Positions 16,723 through 25,209 of a DNA stretch of 64,000 bases are shown in pieces. The translations under genes were made by a program, and so were the position numbers. The DNA comes from an uncultured Oscillospiraceae bacterium (lineage in GTDB: Bacteria; Bacillota; Clostridia; Oscillospirales; Oscillospiraceae): positions 1 to 64,000 of the forward strand of contig CANRNU010000006.1 in assembly GCA_947632005.1 (NCBI GenBank), in the 5' to 3' direction. The notes beneath the pieces are model-generated. The model saw only the letters and a program-made list of their open reading frames with translations, did not search any database and was not told the DNA's origin. The stretch's first letter is position 1. Each line of letters starts with the position of its first letter.

Positions 16723-17880
16723 ATGAAAATAAGACGCAATATCTATATCATGTACGCCATCTCTCTGTTGTACGGGATGGTGTTTTACGCCCCCATCGCC
16801 TCCCTGTACCGGCAGGCCCGGGGCCTGAGCCTGGGGCAGATCGCCCTCATCGAGAGCATCTCCTTCCTCATCAGCCTGGCCATGGAGCTGCCCTGGGGCG
16901 TGCTGGCAGACCGCATCGGCTACAAGCGGACCATGTTCGCCAGCTGCGCTCTGATATTCCTGTCCAAGCTCATCTTCTGGCGGGCCTATAGCTTCGGGGC
17001 CTTCCTGGCCGAGCGGTTCGTGCTGAGCGCGGGCATCGCGGGCATGTCCGGGGTGGACGAGAGCATTTTGTATCTCTCCTGCGAGGAGGACGACAGCCAG
17101 CGGGTCTTCGGCATCGAGGGAGCCCTGGGCACGGCGGGGATGCTGGGGGCCTCTCTGCTCTACTCCGCGTTCATCCGGGAGGACTACGCCCTGGCGGCGG
17201 TCCTCACGGTGCTCACCCACGGCGCCGCGATGCTGCTCCCCCTGGGGCTTCAGGAGGTCCGGCCGCCGGAGCGGGAGCGGCAGGCGCCGGTCCGGGAATT
17301 TCTCACCCTGCTGCGGGGCACCCTGCGGGACCGGCGGTTCCTGCTCCTGCTGCTGGCGCTGGCTCTGTACGGGGAGACCGTGCGGATGATGACCACCTGG
17401 CTCAACCAGAATCAGTATCAGCTTTGCGGCATGGGCCTGGGGGCCATCGGCCTGGCCTATACCGCCGTCACCGCGGCCTCCATGGCGGGCGCCTTTTCCA
17501 AGACCGTTACAGACCGGGTGGGCCGGCGCCGTTTCCCGCTGCTGGTGGTGGGCCTCGCGGCGGCGGCATGTCTCGCACTTGCCTTTACCCGCTCGGCGGC
17601 CCTGTCCTTTGTCTGCATCCTCGCGCTGACCGTGGGCAGCGAGCTTCTGTTCCCCCTGACGAGCCAGGTCTATAACGACCACGTCACCACCCGGGACCGG
17701 GCCACCCAGATGAGCATTTTCGCCGTCATCGACGAGGCCGTCTCCGCCGGGGCTGAGCTGGCCTACGGCCAGGCGGCGGACGTCTCCCTGCGGACAGCGT
17801 TCCTCCTGGGCGCGGCAGTATGCGCCCTCTGTGCCGCCGTCATTGCCGCCTGCTGCCGGCAGTACTTCGTAAAAAGCTGA
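16723..17880 (+). CDS. MFS transporter, probable drug efflux
   Basis: 385 residues with about 12 hydrophobic helices. The loop between helices 2 and 3 holds the MFS motif A variant GVLADRIGYKRTMF (about 59-72), and the central loop is Arg/Glu-rich (EVRPPERERQAPVREF). The upstream attenuator with a leader peptide suggests induction by a translation inhibitor, hence export of an antibiotic or toxic compound. The substrate is not readable. RBS is TAAGAGGATATCACC. The last about 100 bp are duplicated at 19561-19660. Confidence 0.85.
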   Translation: MKIRRNIYIMYAISLLYGMVFYAPIASLYRQARGLSLGQIALIESISFLISLAMELPWGVLADRIGYKRTMFASCALIFLSKLIFWRAYSFGAFLAERFVLSAGIAGMSGVDESILYLSCEEDDSQRVFGIEGALGTAGMLGASLLYSAFIREDYALAAVLTVLTHGAAMLLPLGLQEVRPPERERQAPVREFLTLLRGTLRDRRFLLLLLALALYGETVRMMTTWLNQNQYQLCGMGLGAIGLAYTAVTAASMAGAFSKTVTDRVGRRRFPLLVVGLAAAACLALAFTRSAALSFVCILALTVGSELLFPLTSQVYNDHVTTRDRATQMSIFAVIDEAVSAGAELAYGQAADVSLRTAFLLGAAVCALCAAVIAACCRQYFVKS

Positions 17881-17910
17881 CAGCCGCCGTCGCCGCATCC
17901 GCCTGTTCCC

Positions 17911-17958
17911 GCGCTCCTCTCCCCAAAGGGCCGCGTGCCATTTGAGGAGAGGAGGCGC
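17911..17958. terminator. Inverted repeat between convergent MFS and solute-binding genes
   Basis: TCCTCTCC (17915-17922) pairs with GGAGAGGA (17946-17953), and outer GCGC bases extend the stem. There is no T-run, so terminator function is uncertain. Confidence 0.4.
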
Positions 17959-18009
17959 CGCATCCCTATGACGCGCCCATCGACGACGCATATATGGACG
18001 CCCGGTGAC

Positions 18010-19293
18010 TCAGAAGCCTTCCACCCCGAGGTCATGGGCCCGGGCGATGCGATACTCATCCAGAAGCGCCACACAGCCTGCCACATCCGTCTTGCCGCGG
18101 AAAAGACTGTCCAAGGCCGCAGCCACATCGTCGTCGCTGTAGCCCTTGATCCTGGAAGCAGCTGTGGAGGCGCGCAGAACGCCCTCTACCGGCTCGGCGG
18201 CGTTTGTGATCATCGGCGACTGGATGTTGGTGGTCTGGCCCTTGAAGCAATTCACCGTGGAGATGCCGTCAAAGGCAACGTTATAGTTTTCAGCCGTGGC
18301 GCAGAAGGTGAGGAACTCCAGACACGCGTCCACATGTCCGCCGTTTTTGTTGACCATCATCATGTTCAGGTTTCCGCCCTCGTAGGTGCCCCCGTCCTCC
18401 GTACCCAGGAACACGGGCATCAACGCAAAGTCGTCGACGGTGTACCGGCCGTCCTTCGCCAGGTCCGTATAGAACCAGGTGTCCCACATGAAGGTCATGA
18501 CCGCCTGTCCTCCGCTCATGACCGGGTCCACATCGTTGATGTCCCAGTTCAGGTATTCGTGCCCGAGCCAGCCCCGGTCGGCGGCGTCAGCGATCCACTG
18601 GACCATATCGGTGACTTGAGGGATATCGGCATAGGTCACTTCGTTTCGGTTGAGCCTTTGCAGCAGCTCAGGGTCATCCGCAAAAACAGGGTCCAGGGCA
18701 AACTGCACCATCCATCCGCCGCCGGCGGCGGGCCAGCAGATGGGGAGATTGCCGGTCTCAGCCAGCGCCTCGCAGAGGATGTCGAACTCGGACTGGGTCG
18801 TGGCAGGCCGCAGGCCAAGGTCATCAAGGATGGTCTTGTTGTAGTAACAGCCTGACACGGAATTCTCCCAGTAGGGCAGCCCCATCACGTTGCCCGCATC
18901 GTCCATGCAGTACGCCAGGGAGCTCTCCGTCAGCTCGTCCACCCATGCCTGGTCGTTCAGGGGCATAAAGTTCTCTTCAAAGTCAAACCGGTCCAGATCC
19001 GCATTATGAAAGTGCATAAATATGTCCGGGACCTCGCCTTTTGAAAAGCTCTCCGCCGCGGAGGTCTCAAATTCCGTGTCCTCAAAGAAGACCGGCTCAA
19101 TCCGGTTGCCTGTCGCCTTCTCATACTGCGCGAAGATGCTGGTCATATAACTTTTCGCAAGGTCGCTTTTCCTGCCCATAACGGTGATGGTCAGGCTGTC
19201 GCTGCCCTCACCTTCTCCCGGGCCAAAGCAGCCCGACAGCATGAGCGCCGATACGATAGAAACCAAGGGGAGAAAAACGCTTCGTTTTTTCAT
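18010..19293 (-). CDS. Extracellular solute-binding lipoprotein, family 1 (carbohydrate ABC importer type)
   Basis: 427 residues from the ATG behind AAGGAGG. The lipoprotein signal KKRSVFLPLVSIVSALMLSGC ends in the lipobox Cys (about 22), so it is anchored to the outer face of the membrane. The body shows family 1 features: SYMTSIFAQYEKATGNRIEPV (about 48-68), GLPYWENSVSGCYYNKTILDDLGL (about 140), and a C-terminal half with MSGGQAVMTFMWDTW. Such proteins deliver sugars to ABC permeases. No permease or ATPase genes are adjacent, so this is an orphan; the AraC gene just upstream on the same strand is broken. Confidence 0.85.
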   Translation of the reverse strand: MKKRSVFLPLVSIVSALMLSGCFGPGEGEGSDSLTITVMGRKSDLAKSYMTSIFAQYEKATGNRIEPVFFEDTEFETSAAESFSKGEVPDIFMHFHNADLDRFDFEENFMPLNDQAWVDELTESSLAYCMDDAGNVMGLPYWENSVSGCYYNKTILDDLGLRPATTQSEFDILCEALAETGNLPICWPAAGGGWMVQFALDPVFADDPELLQRLNRNEVTYADIPQVTDMVQWIADAADRGWLGHEYLNWDINDVDPVMSGGQAVMTFMWDTWFYTDLAKDGRYTVDDFALMPVFLGTEDGGTYEGGNLNMMMVNKNGGHVDACLEFLTFCATAENYNVAFDGISTVNCFKGQTTNIQSPMITNAAEPVEGVLRASTAASRIKGYSDDDVAAALDSLFRGKTDVAGCVALLDEYRIARAHDLGVEGF

Positions 19294-19390
19294 ATCCCGC
19301 ACCCTCCTTTGTCGGGGCCTGTTCCAGACAAATGACCATTCCAACTATTTCCATTATACATGGCGCCAGCCGTTGTGTAAAGCATCCGTC

Positions 19391-19560
19391 GGACATATTT
19401 TGACCGGGCCTCCCGGCTTCCCGGGCCGTCCCCCGTTTCCGGTAGGCCATGGGCGTCATGCCGTATTTCTCCCGGAACTGTCTTGTGAAATAGCTGCCGG
19501 AGGCAGACCCGCACGTCCCGGCGATCTCCGTGACAGACCGGCCAGTCGTCAGCAGCCGCC
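19391..19560 (-). pseudogene. Remnant of an AraC-type regulator (C-terminal HTH only)
   Basis: The minus strand reads RLLTTGRSVTEIAGTCGSAS, then GSYFTRQFREKYGMTPMAYR, a full second helix-turn-helix and C-terminus of the AraC family. Everything N-terminal is missing: exactly where the HTH should continue upstream, the DNA becomes a copy of the 3' end of the MFS gene. The frame also has no normal stop after the HTH and runs into the solute-binding gene region. The original gene probably regulated the solute-binding lipoprotein. Confidence 0.75.
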
Positions 19561-19660
19561 GGGCGGCGGACGTCTCCCTGCGGACAGCGTTCCTCCCGGG
19601 CGCGGCGGTATGCGCCCTCCGTGCCCGGGCCCTGGCGCTCCGGTGCCGGCAGTATTTTTG
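19561..19660. repeat. Duplicated 3' end of the MFS transporter gene
   Basis: 19561-19660 matches 17771-17870 at a constant offset of 1790 bp. The first about 70 bp (GGCGGCGGACGTCTCCCTGC onward) differ at only a handful of positions, and TGCCGGCAGTA near the end also aligns. The copy joins the truncated AraC gene at GGCGG, which suggests a microhomology-mediated rearrangement. Confidence 0.85.
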
Positions 19661-19666
19661 ATAAGC

Positions 19667-19692
19667 GCGCCTCCCTCACGCGAGGGAGGCGC
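19667..19692. terminator. Perfect 10-bp inverted repeat hairpin
   Basis: GCGCCTCCCT-CACGCG-AGGGAGGCGC. It sits between the duplicated MFS tail and the repeat that flanks the DUF559 gene, and no T-run follows. Confidence 0.45.
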
Positions 19693-19700
19693 ACATTATT

Positions 19701-19753
19701 GAAAGGCCCCCTTGTGTAAAGGGGGCTGTCAGCGAAGCTGACTGAGGGATTGT
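19701..19753 (+). repeat. Dispersed palindromic repeat, left copy beside the DUF559 gene
   Basis: Contains GGCCCCCTTGTGTAAAGGGGGC and CAGCGAAGCTG followed by ACTGAGGGATTGT. The same architecture occurs inverted at 20116-20168 and direct at 22540-22600. The last codons of the DUF559 gene lie inside this repeat. Confidence 0.8.
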
Positions 19754-20097
19754 TTTACCATCCGATCTATGTATTCGCAAACGCCGTCAAAGTTCTGACC
19801 TATCTCATTATTGGGTATTCTTACGACCGTCAGACCATATCCGGCCAAAAAGCCCGCTCTGGCAGCATCTTTCGCTATGGCGTTCGGCTCAAAATGCTGG
19901 GAACCATCCAATTCGATGACCAGCTTCGCCTGGGCGCAGTAAAAGTCAACGATATATCTTCCCAAGACTTTCTGCCTTGAAAAAGGGATGGGATATCCCC
20001 GAAGGAAATCATACCAGAGGCGCCGCTCTTCTCTCGTCATGTTCCGGCGCAGCTCCCGGGCCCTTGACGTGAGCGCTTTGTTATGCTTCCGCTCCAT
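19729..20097 (-). CDS. DUF559-domain endonuclease-like protein
   Basis: 122 residues. The order LTSRARELRRNMTREERRLW (9-28), then SRQKVLGRYIVDFYCAQAKLVIELDGSQHF (about 40-69) matches the DUF559 domain, a Vsr/PD-(D/E)XK-like nuclease fold; the Asp of YIVDFY and the Glu of VIELDG would be the metal-binding pair. Function in the cell is unknown. The final residues (KQSLSQLR) are encoded by the flanking palindromic repeat, and inverted copies of that repeat bracket the gene, suggesting it moves as a small cassette. Confidence 0.85.
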   Translation of the reverse strand: MERKHNKALTSRARELRRNMTREERRLWYDFLRGYPIPFSRQKVLGRYIVDFYCAQAKLVIELDGSQHFEPNAIAKDAARAGFLAGYGLTVVRIPNNEIGQNFDGVCEYIDRMVKQSLSQLR

Positions 20098-20115
20098 AAC
20101 ATCCTCTCCGCCGTT

Positions 20116-20168
20116 ACAATCCCTCAGTCAGCGCTTCGCGCTGCCAGCTCCCTTTGCACAAGGGAGCC
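20116..20168 (-). repeat. Dispersed palindromic repeat, right copy beside the DUF559 gene (inverted)
   Basis: ACAATCCCTCAGTCAGCGCT onward, then CAGCTCCCTTTGCACAAGGGAGCC, is the reverse complement of the 19701-19753 repeat type. It lies 19 bp upstream of the DUF559 start. Confidence 0.8.
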
Positions 20169-20251
20169 ATAAGCGGTGCGCCTCCGGCGCGGTAAACACC
20201 GCTGTGCCGTGTTCATTATACACGCCGCCTCCCCGTCTGTAAAGCGCGCGA

Positions 20252-20284
20252 AAAGGCCGCGCAGGATGTTCCCGCGCGGCCTTT
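20252..20284 (-). terminator. Intrinsic terminator after pnp
   Basis: AAAGGCCGCGC (20252-20262) and GCGCGGCCTTT (20274-20284) are perfect 11-bp arms. On the minus strand the hairpin follows the pnp stop and ends in CCTTTTCG. Confidence 0.8.
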
Positions 20285-20295
20285 GCCGTTGTTTT

Positions 20296-22443
20296 TTACT
20301 CCGCGTCGGGCCTGTCGATGGGCAGGCCGGCCTGCTGGCGCTCTTTGATGGCGTCTTTGCGGCTGAGGTTGACGCGGCCCCGGTCGTCGATCTCGCTGAC
20401 CTTGACCCAGGTCCAGTCGCCTACGTTCAGCACGTCCTCCACCTTCTCGGTGCGCTTGAACTCCAGGTCCTTGATGTGGACCATGCCGTCCTTGCCGGGG
20501 ACCAGCTCGATGAACGCGCCGATGGGGATGATGCGCACGCACTTGCCGTAATAGAGCTGTCCCACCTCGGGCACGAAGACGATGTTGTCGATGGTCTTCT
20601 TGGCGGCCCGGCAGGCCTCGATGTCCTCGGAGGCGATATAGATGGTGCCGTCGTCCTCGATGTCGATCTTGCAGCCGGTGTCGGCCTGGATCTTCTGGAT
20701 GACCTTGCCGCCGGAGCCGATGACCTCGCGGATCTTATCCGGGTCGATGGTCATCTTGATCATCTTGGGGGCGGAGGCGGCCAGCTCATGGCGCGGCTCG
20801 CTGATGACGGGCAGCATGATCTCGTCCAGGATCTGCAGCCGGGCCTCGTGGGTCATCTCAAAGGCCTTCTTGACGATCTCATGCTTCAGGCCGTCGTTCT
20901 TCAGATCCATCTGGATGGCGGTGATGCCCTTCTTGGTACCGGCCACCTTGAAGTCCATCTCCCCGTGGAAGTCCTCCACGCCCTGGATGTCGATGAAGGT
21001 GGTGAAGTCGTCGCCGTCCTGGATGAGGCCGCAGCTGATGCCGGCCACGGGGGCCTTGATGGGCACGCCGGCGGCCATGAGGCTCAGGGTGGTGCCGCAG
21101 ATGGAGCCCTGGGAGGTGGAGCCGTTGGACGAGAGCACCTCGCTGACCACGCGGATGGCATAGGGGAAGTCCTCGACCGGCGGGATGACCGCCTCCAGGG
21201 CCTTCTCCACCAGGGCGCCGTGGCCCTGCTCCCGGCGGCTCACAGACCGGCTGGCGCGGGCCTCGCCGGTGGAGTAGCTGGGCATGTTGTAGTGGTGCAT
21301 GAACCGCTTCTCGTCCTCTTCCCAGATGGTGTCCAGCTTCTGGGCGGCGGAGAGGGTGTTCAGGGTGGTGATGGACAGCACCTGGGTCTGGCCGCGGGTG
21401 AACAGGGCGGAGCCGTGGACCCCGGGGATCACGTCGATCTGGCTGTCCAGGGGACGGATCTCATTCATGGCCCGGCCGTCCACGCGCTTGCCGGCCAGCA
21501 GCCACTTCTTCACGACCTTCTTCTGCAGCTTGTAGAGGATCTCGTCCATGTAGTTCATCATGTCGGGATGCTCTTCGCCGTACTTTTCCTGCATGGCGGT
21601 GACCCACTCGTTGACCCGGGCCTCCCGGACGTTCTTGTCGTCGGTGTCCATGCAGTGCTCCATGCCCTCGAACTCGTTGGCCACCAGCGTCTCGAACAGC
21701 TCGTCGTCGAAGGCGGCGTGCTCGTACTCGAACTTGGGCTTGCCCACCTCGGCCACCATCTGGTCGATCAGGTCCAGCACGCCCTGGAGCTTTTCGTGGG
21801 CCTGGACGATGCCCTCATACATGACGTCGTCGGGGATCTCCTTGGCCTCGGCCTCGATCATGACGATCTTCTTGTGGGTGGCGGCCACGGTGACGGTCAT
21901 CTGGTTGACTTCCTTCTCGGCGTGGGTGGGGTTGAAGAGGTACTTCTCCCCGTCCCAGCCCAGCACGATGCCGGCGATGGGGCCGTTGAAGGGCACGTCG
22001 GAGATGGACACGGCGGCGGCCGCGCCGATCATGGCGGTGATCTCGGGAGAGCAGTCCCGGTCCACGTTCATGACCTCGCAGGCGATGACCACGTCATTGC
22101 GCAGGTCGGAGGGGAACAGGGGACGCATGGGCCGGTCGATGAGACGGCTGGCCAGCACCGCGGGCAGAGAGGGGCGGCCCTCCCGGCGCAGGAAGGAGCC
22201 GGGGATGCGGCCCACGGCGTAGAGCTTCTCGTTGAAGTCCACGGCGAGAGGGAAATAGTCGATGCCGTCCTTGGGCCGGGCGGAGGCGGTGACGGTGCAC
22301 AGGACCGTGGTCTGGCCGTACTGGACCAGCACGGAGGCGTTGCACAGCTCCGCCATCCGGCCCACCTCCATCTTCAGGGGCCGGCCGCAGAAGTCCATCT
22401 CCCAGCGGTGGAGATTGTCGAATGTCTTGTGTTTGATGATCAT
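20296..22443 (-). CDS. pnp: Polyribonucleotide nucleotidyltransferase (PNPase)
   Basis: 715 residues from the ATG behind GAAAGGAAAGAACAA. Phosphorolytic 3'-5' exoribonuclease of the RNA degradosome. Two RNase PH domains (about 10-220 and 310-540) surround a helical linker; the second has the catalytic-type segment DIQGVEDFHGEMDFKVAGT (about 478-496). A KH domain with IGSGGKVIQKIQADTGCKI (about 555-573) and a C-terminal S1 domain (GKCVRIIPIGAFIELVPGKDG, about 625-645) complete the standard order. It follows rpsO, the usual bacterial arrangement, but with a terminator and repeats between them. Confidence 0.97.
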   Translation of the reverse strand: MIIKHKTFDNLHRWEMDFCGRPLKMEVGRMAELCNASVLVQYGQTTVLCTVTASARPKDGIDYFPLAVDFNEKLYAVGRIPGSFLRREGRPSLPAVLASRLIDRPMRPLFPSDLRNDVVIACEVMNVDRDCSPEITAMIGAAAAVSISDVPFNGPIAGIVLGWDGEKYLFNPTHAEKEVNQMTVTVAATHKKIVMIEAEAKEIPDDVMYEGIVQAHEKLQGVLDLIDQMVAEVGKPKFEYEHAAFDDELFETLVANEFEGMEHCMDTDDKNVREARVNEWVTAMQEKYGEEHPDMMNYMDEILYKLQKKVVKKWLLAGKRVDGRAMNEIRPLDSQIDVIPGVHGSALFTRGQTQVLSITTLNTLSAAQKLDTIWEEDEKRFMHHYNMPSYSTGEARASRSVSRREQGHGALVEKALEAVIPPVEDFPYAIRVVSEVLSSNGSTSQGSICGTTLSLMAAGVPIKAPVAGISCGLIQDGDDFTTFIDIQGVEDFHGEMDFKVAGTKKGITAIQMDLKNDGLKHEIVKKAFEMTHEARLQILDEIMLPVISEPRHELAASAPKMIKMTIDPDKIREVIGSGGKVIQKIQADTGCKIDIEDDGTIYIASEDIEACRAAKKTIDNIVFVPEVGQLYYGKCVRIIPIGAFIELVPGKDGMVHIKDLEFKRTEKVEDVLNVGDWTWVKVSEIDDRGRVNLSRKDAIKERQQAGLPIDRPDAE

Positions 22444-22539
22444 TTGTTCTTTCCTTTCATTCCATACCAAATTCTATCCAGGAAACCCGCCGGGGCGGGT
22501 AACTTTCAGTAAACTATCGCCGCCAAGCGATACATGATT

Positions 22540-22690
22540 GAAGGCTCCCTTGTGCAAAGGGAGCTGGCTCCGGCGATAGCCGGAGACTGAGGGATCGTTG
22601 CCGGACCGGAGGTTGCCTCAACACTGGCAACAACCCCTCCGCCTCGCTATCGCTCGGCACCTCCCCTTGCACAGGGGAGGCGTCCAAAGC
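22540..22690. repeat. Cluster of dispersed palindromic repeats between rpsO and pnp
   Basis: A direct copy (GGCTCCCTTGTGCAAAGGGAGC, then GGCTCCGGCGATAGCCGGAG and ACTGAGGGATCGTTG, about 22543-22600) is followed by an inverted relative containing CCTCGCTATCGCTCGG and CCTCCCCTTGCACAGGGGAGG (about 22640-22682). The 330-bp rpsO-pnp gap holds these repeats and the rpsO terminator, and no gene. Confidence 0.75.
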
Positions 22691-22701
22691 GGTAGGAAAT
22701 C

Positions 22702-22742
22702 AAAAATGAGTGGGACAGTATGAACTTGTCCCACTCAAAAAT
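22702..22742 (-). terminator. Bidirectional intrinsic terminator after rpsO
   Basis: TGAGTGGGACA (22707-22717) and TGTCCCACTCA (22727-22737) form an 11-bp stem flanked by AAAAA on both sides, which gives T-runs in both directions. Confidence 0.85.
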
Positions 22743-22773
22743 CCTTCATAACCCTCAGTGCAAGTAACGAAAC

Positions 22774-23040
22774 TTACTTACGGATGCCAAGCTTGGCGAT
22801 GATGGCGCGGTAGCGCTCGATGTCGTTCTTGGCCACATAGTCCAGCAGACGGCGGCGCTTGCCGATCATCTTGAACAGGCCCATACGGCTGTGATTGTCC
22901 TTCTTGTGCACCTTCAGGTGCTCGGTGAGCTGATTGATGCGCTCGGTGAGGATGGCGATCTGGACTTCCGGAGAACCGGTGTCGCCCTCATGGGTCTTGT
23001 TGTTTTCGATGATAGCGGTCTTCTGTTCCTTGGTGATCAT
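22774..23040 (-). CDS. rpsO: 30S ribosomal protein S15
   Basis: 88 residues, the usual S15 length. Contains [20 protein letters not shown] (16-35) and [19 protein letters not shown] (about 50-68), the rRNA-binding signature. S15 binds 16S rRNA early in 30S assembly. ATG follows AAAGGAAGGGCAAAGACC. The 96-base leader could carry the autoregulatory fold known for rpsO in other bacteria, but I did not identify it. Confidence 0.97.
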   Translation of the reverse strand: MITKEQKTAIIENNKTHEGDTGSPEVQIAILTERINQLTEHLKVHKKDNHSRMGLFKMIGKRRRLLDYVAKNDIERYRAIIAKLGIRK

Positions 23041-23133
23041 GGTCTTTGCCCTTCCTTTCGGTTTTACTAGACCCTGCGTCTGAGTGGGGGGCTGCGCCCC
23101 GGACCAAGTGCGCGGGTTTTTCCAAGCTCTGGT

Positions 23134-23162
23134 ACTATATCATACATTATCCCGTTTGTCAA
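23134..23162 (-). promoter_or_regulatory. Promoter of rpsO
   Basis: On the minus strand TTGACA (23162-23157), a 17-bp spacer, and TATAGT (23139-23134). It gives a leader of about 85 bases ahead of rpsO. Confidence 0.8.
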
Positions 23163-23235
23163 AAAATATTTGCAAAAGGACACAAAAACGCCGCCTCCCT
23201 CAGGAAAGCGGCGCTTTTGGGGGCAAACCGGCAGT

Positions 23236-24090
23236 TCACCGTCTGCCCAGGGCGAACTTGCCCGCCCGCATGGAGGCGATGACGCCCCCGTCGATGAGAA
23301 GGTCCGTGCCGGTGATGAACCCGGCGTCCGGCCCCAGCAGAAACACCCCCGCCGCCGCGATCTCGTCAATGGTGCCCGTGCGCCGGGCCGGGGAGGCGTC
23401 GATCATGCCCTGGTAGGTGTTGCCGGGGGCGTTGAACTCATCATAAGCCAGGGGCGTAACGATGATGCCGGGGCTCAGGGTATTGATACGGGCCCGCCGT
23501 TCGCCCCAGGTGGTGGCGGCCGCCGCCTGGACCCGGAGCTGGTTGGCCCGCTTGGCCACGATGTAGGCCGCGCCGGAAGAGGCCGTCTTGCTCCCGTCCA
23601 GGCAGGGCAGCTTGGCCAGCTCCGCCGCGGGCGTCATGGCCAGGGCCTGCTCGTCCTCCTTTGTCAGCGCCGAGGGCATATACCCGGTCTGGCTGGCCAC
23701 CACCAGGCCCGCGCCGCCGGGGGCCATCACCGCGCCGAAGGCGTCGATGGCGTATGCGGTGCCGATCAGGTCCAAAGCGATGATGTGTTCCGGCTTGGCC
23801 TGACTGGGAGAGGCCCCCGCCGTCATAACAAACACCTTGACCGGCCCCAGGGACGCAGCCTTCTCCGCAAAGGCTTTCAGGGAAGCCGGGTCGCAGGCGT
23901 CCACAATGTAGGTCTGCACGTCATAGCCGCTGTACTGAAAATCATGGCTCACCCGCTCCAGGGCCTTTTCGCTGATGTCGCCCAGGAGTATCCTTTTGCC
24001 CGCCGCCACCCGCCGAAGGATGGCGGTGCCCATGGCCCCCGCGCCCAGCAGGACCACCACATCTTTGTTCTCGTTCCGATCCAGGATCAT
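23236..24090 (-). CDS. SDR-family oxidoreductase
   Basis: 284 residues from the ATG behind AAGGAGGGCGCGACT. The nucleotide-binding Gly motif reads LLGAGAMGTAILRR, closer to GxGxxG than the usual SDR TGxxxGxG. The catalytic region is atypical too: Ser in VVASQTGYMPS and YIVAKRANQLR (YxxxK, about 196-200) are about 45 residues apart because of an inserted helix. The C-terminal INTLSPGIIVTPLAYDEF and FITGTDLLIDGGV are classical SDR. Substrate unknown. It is divergent from a LysR regulator that probably controls it. Confidence 0.85.
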   Translation of the reverse strand: MILDRNENKDVVVLLGAGAMGTAILRRVAAGKRILLGDISEKALERVSHDFQYSGYDVQTYIVDACDPASLKAFAEKAASLGPVKVFVMTAGASPSQAKPEHIIALDLIGTAYAIDAFGAVMAPGGAGLVVASQTGYMPSALTKEDEQALAMTPAAELAKLPCLDGSKTASSGAAYIVAKRANQLRVQAAAATTWGERRARINTLSPGIIVTPLAYDEFNAPGNTYQGMIDASPARRTGTIDEIAAAGVFLLGPDAGFITGTDLLIDGGVIASMRAGKFALGRR

Positions 24091-24203
24091 AGTCGCGCCC
24101 TCCTTGTTGTCCTTGACAAGACCAGTATAGCATTGTAGAATCAATAAAGCTAAACGAAGTATTAGATAATTAATCGAAAATACTGATTATACGGGTGAAC
24201 GGC

Positions 24204-25100
24204 ATGACCACAAAAGATATGGATGCCATCCTGGAGGTGGCCCAGACCCACAATTTCAACCGGGCAGCGGAGAATCTCTTTATGGCCCAGTCCACCCTCA
24301 GCTACCACATCAAGGCGGTAGAGGACGAGCTGGGCTTTGCCATCTTCGTCCGCTCTGGCAAGGGCGCGGCCCTGACGCCCGCCGGGGAGCAGTTTTGCGT
24401 CACGCTGCGAAACGTCCGCCAGGAGCTGAAAAACGCCGTGGAACAGGCCCAGAACTTCAGCGCCCGGTACGCGGAGAACATCTCCATCGGCATGCCTGTC
24501 CGCTCGGCCATCTATGACCTGCCTCGGCTCATGCGCCGGTTCGCCCAGCTCCACCCGGCGGTCTCCGTCACGCCGGTCTACTCCTACGCCAGCTCCATCG
24601 ACCAGTTTTTGAAGGGGGAAACGGACATCCTCTTTGCACTGGAGACCAGCGTCCGGCATATCTCCGATATTCGGATCGAACCATTTTACGAAAGCCCCAT
24701 CTATCTTCTCACCCTGCCCGGCGACCCCCTGGCGCAAAAGGCGCGTGTCACAGCGGAGGACCTGACAGGCCGGACGCTGATGATCGGCGGCGGCTCCCCG
24801 CCTGCTCTGAAAAAGGTGCAGCAGCGGATCATCGCCGGGGGCCGTGTGAACTACTTCAACAGCGCCGACCATGAGACCACGCTGACCAACGTGGCGGCGG
24901 AGAAGGGTGTGTGCCTCTCGCCGGGGTTTCTCAACGACCACAACCCCGAATTTGCCTGGACGCCCTTTGACTGCCGGGAGACCATATCCTGCGTGCTCTG
25001 CACCCACCGGGAGGACCAGCGCCCCATCGTCCGGGAGTTCGTGGCCCTCCTGCGGGAGCACTACGCCGACACGGGACAGCAGAAAGGCCGTGCTCTCTGA
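24204..25100 (+). CDS. LysR-type transcriptional regulator
   Basis: 298 residues. N-terminal winged HTH (DMDAILEVAQTHNFNRAAEN, LFMAQSTLSYHIKAVEDELG) followed by a periplasmic-binding-like effector domain (about 90-290). ATG at 24204 sits six bases after GGGTGA; an in-frame GTG nine bases earlier is possible. The divergent 110-bp gap to the SDR gene is AT-rich (TAATTAATCG) and is the likely operator. The effector ligand is unknown. Confidence 0.88.
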   Translation: MTTKDMDAILEVAQTHNFNRAAENLFMAQSTLSYHIKAVEDELGFAIFVRSGKGAALTPAGEQFCVTLRNVRQELKNAVEQAQNFSARYAENISIGMPVRSAIYDLPRLMRRFAQLHPAVSVTPVYSYASSIDQFLKGETDILFALETSVRHISDIRIEPFYESPIYLLTLPGDPLAQKARVTAEDLTGRTLMIGGGSPPALKKVQQRIIAGGRVNYFNSADHETTLTNVAAEKGVCLSPGFLNDHNPEFAWTPFDCRETISCVLCTHREDQRPIVREFVALLREHYADTGQQKGRAL

Positions 25101-25115
25101 CAGAGCACGGCCTTT
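25083..25115 (+). terminator. Intrinsic terminator overlapping the LysR stop codon
   Basis: AAAGGCCGTGCTCT (25083-25096) and AGAGCACGGCCTTT (25102-25115) are perfect 14-bp arms, with the TGA stop in the loop. Confidence 0.85.
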
Positions 25116-25209
25116 AGCTTATTCATTTCACTTCCGGACCTGGCTCTTCATGGGCTTTTTTGGCAGGAAAGCGGGCCCGGGCCTCTTGTCCGGAGGAGGC
25201 CGGAGAAAC

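Noticed and set aside
20176-22512. 778-codon frame opposite pnp
   Set aside because: Antisense shadow of a clearly identified PNPase; low-complexity Gly/His/Val/Leu composition and no start signals.
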